A stretch of DNA of 43,563 bases from Usnea hakonensis (lineage: Eukaryota; Ascomycota; Lecanoromycetes; Lecanorales; Parmeliaceae): positions 333 to 43,895 of the forward strand of contig BLJB01000093.1 of assembly GCA_013423325.1 (NCBI GenBank), given 5' to 3'. Under the pieces are notes generated by a model. It was given only the letters and a program-made list of their open reading frames with translations, made no database searches and was not told the DNA's origin. The position numbers and the translations under genes are program-made. Below, one piece after another: positions 43,501 through 43,563 of the stretch (position 1 is the first letter of the stretch; each line of letters opens with the position of its first letter).

Positions 43501-43563
43501 TAATGTTACGAGTGTGACAGCTTCCATGGTCGTGAACATACGCTTAGCGACCTATCTTGGCCT

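Overview
The window is nuclear DNA of a filamentous ascomycete (Pezizomycotina). It carries short spliceosomal introns with GTRNGT-type donors and CTRAY branch sites, and an RGS-LOV photoreceptor gene of the Botrytis BcLOV4 type. The protein-coding island lies beside AT-rich DNA that looks mutated by RIP (repeat-induced point mutation). I cannot fix the class from sequence alone; Leotiomycetes or Dothideomycetes would both fit.

Layout. Positions 1-420 hold an (ATT)n microsatellite, AT-rich sequence and a small G-rich tandem repeat. Thirteen protein genes follow: DUF3431 membrane protein (-), RGS-LOV photoreceptor (-), HRD1 ubiquitin ligase (-), MFS transporter (+), PRI2 primase large subunit (-), carboxymuconolactone-decarboxylase-fold protein (+), C2H2 zinc-finger regulator (+), patatin-like lipase (-), YTA7/ATAD2-type AAA-bromodomain protein (+), PHO13-type phosphatase (-), aspartyl aminopeptidase APE4 (-), CDH1 activator of the APC (+), and PDX1/E3BP of pyruvate dehydrogenase (-). 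I rebuilt exon structures by hand from splice signals and family conservation. Every spliced CDS sums to a multiple of three. From about 39,235 to 43,500 there is an AT-rich desert almost free of CpA/TpG.

How the genes relate. They are mostly housekeeping genes in mixed orientation with no sign of a biosynthetic cluster: DNA replication (PRI2), cell cycle (CDH1), chromatin (YTA7), ER quality control (HRD1), proteolysis (APE4), carbon metabolism (PDX1, PHO13), lipid turnover (patatin) and light/G-protein signalling (RGS-LOV). Four divergent pairs share promoters: HRD1/MFS, PRI2/CMD, patatin/YTA7 and APE4/CDH1.

Most unusual signals. (1) Three long introns of APE4 are diverged copies of one another, with co-linear internal blocks; introns in the lipase and MFS genes share parts of the pattern. 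This suggests introner-like elements. (2) A lipase intron is bounded by 22-bp direct repeats that duplicate the coding sequence of the catalytic GxSGG elbow, a scar of intron gain. (3) APE4 has an 11-nt microexon, and the exon-intron junction there resembles the exon 7/intron 7 junction of the same gene. (4) The gene set includes an RGS-LOV blue-light photoreceptor. (5) The flanking desert shows extreme RIP.
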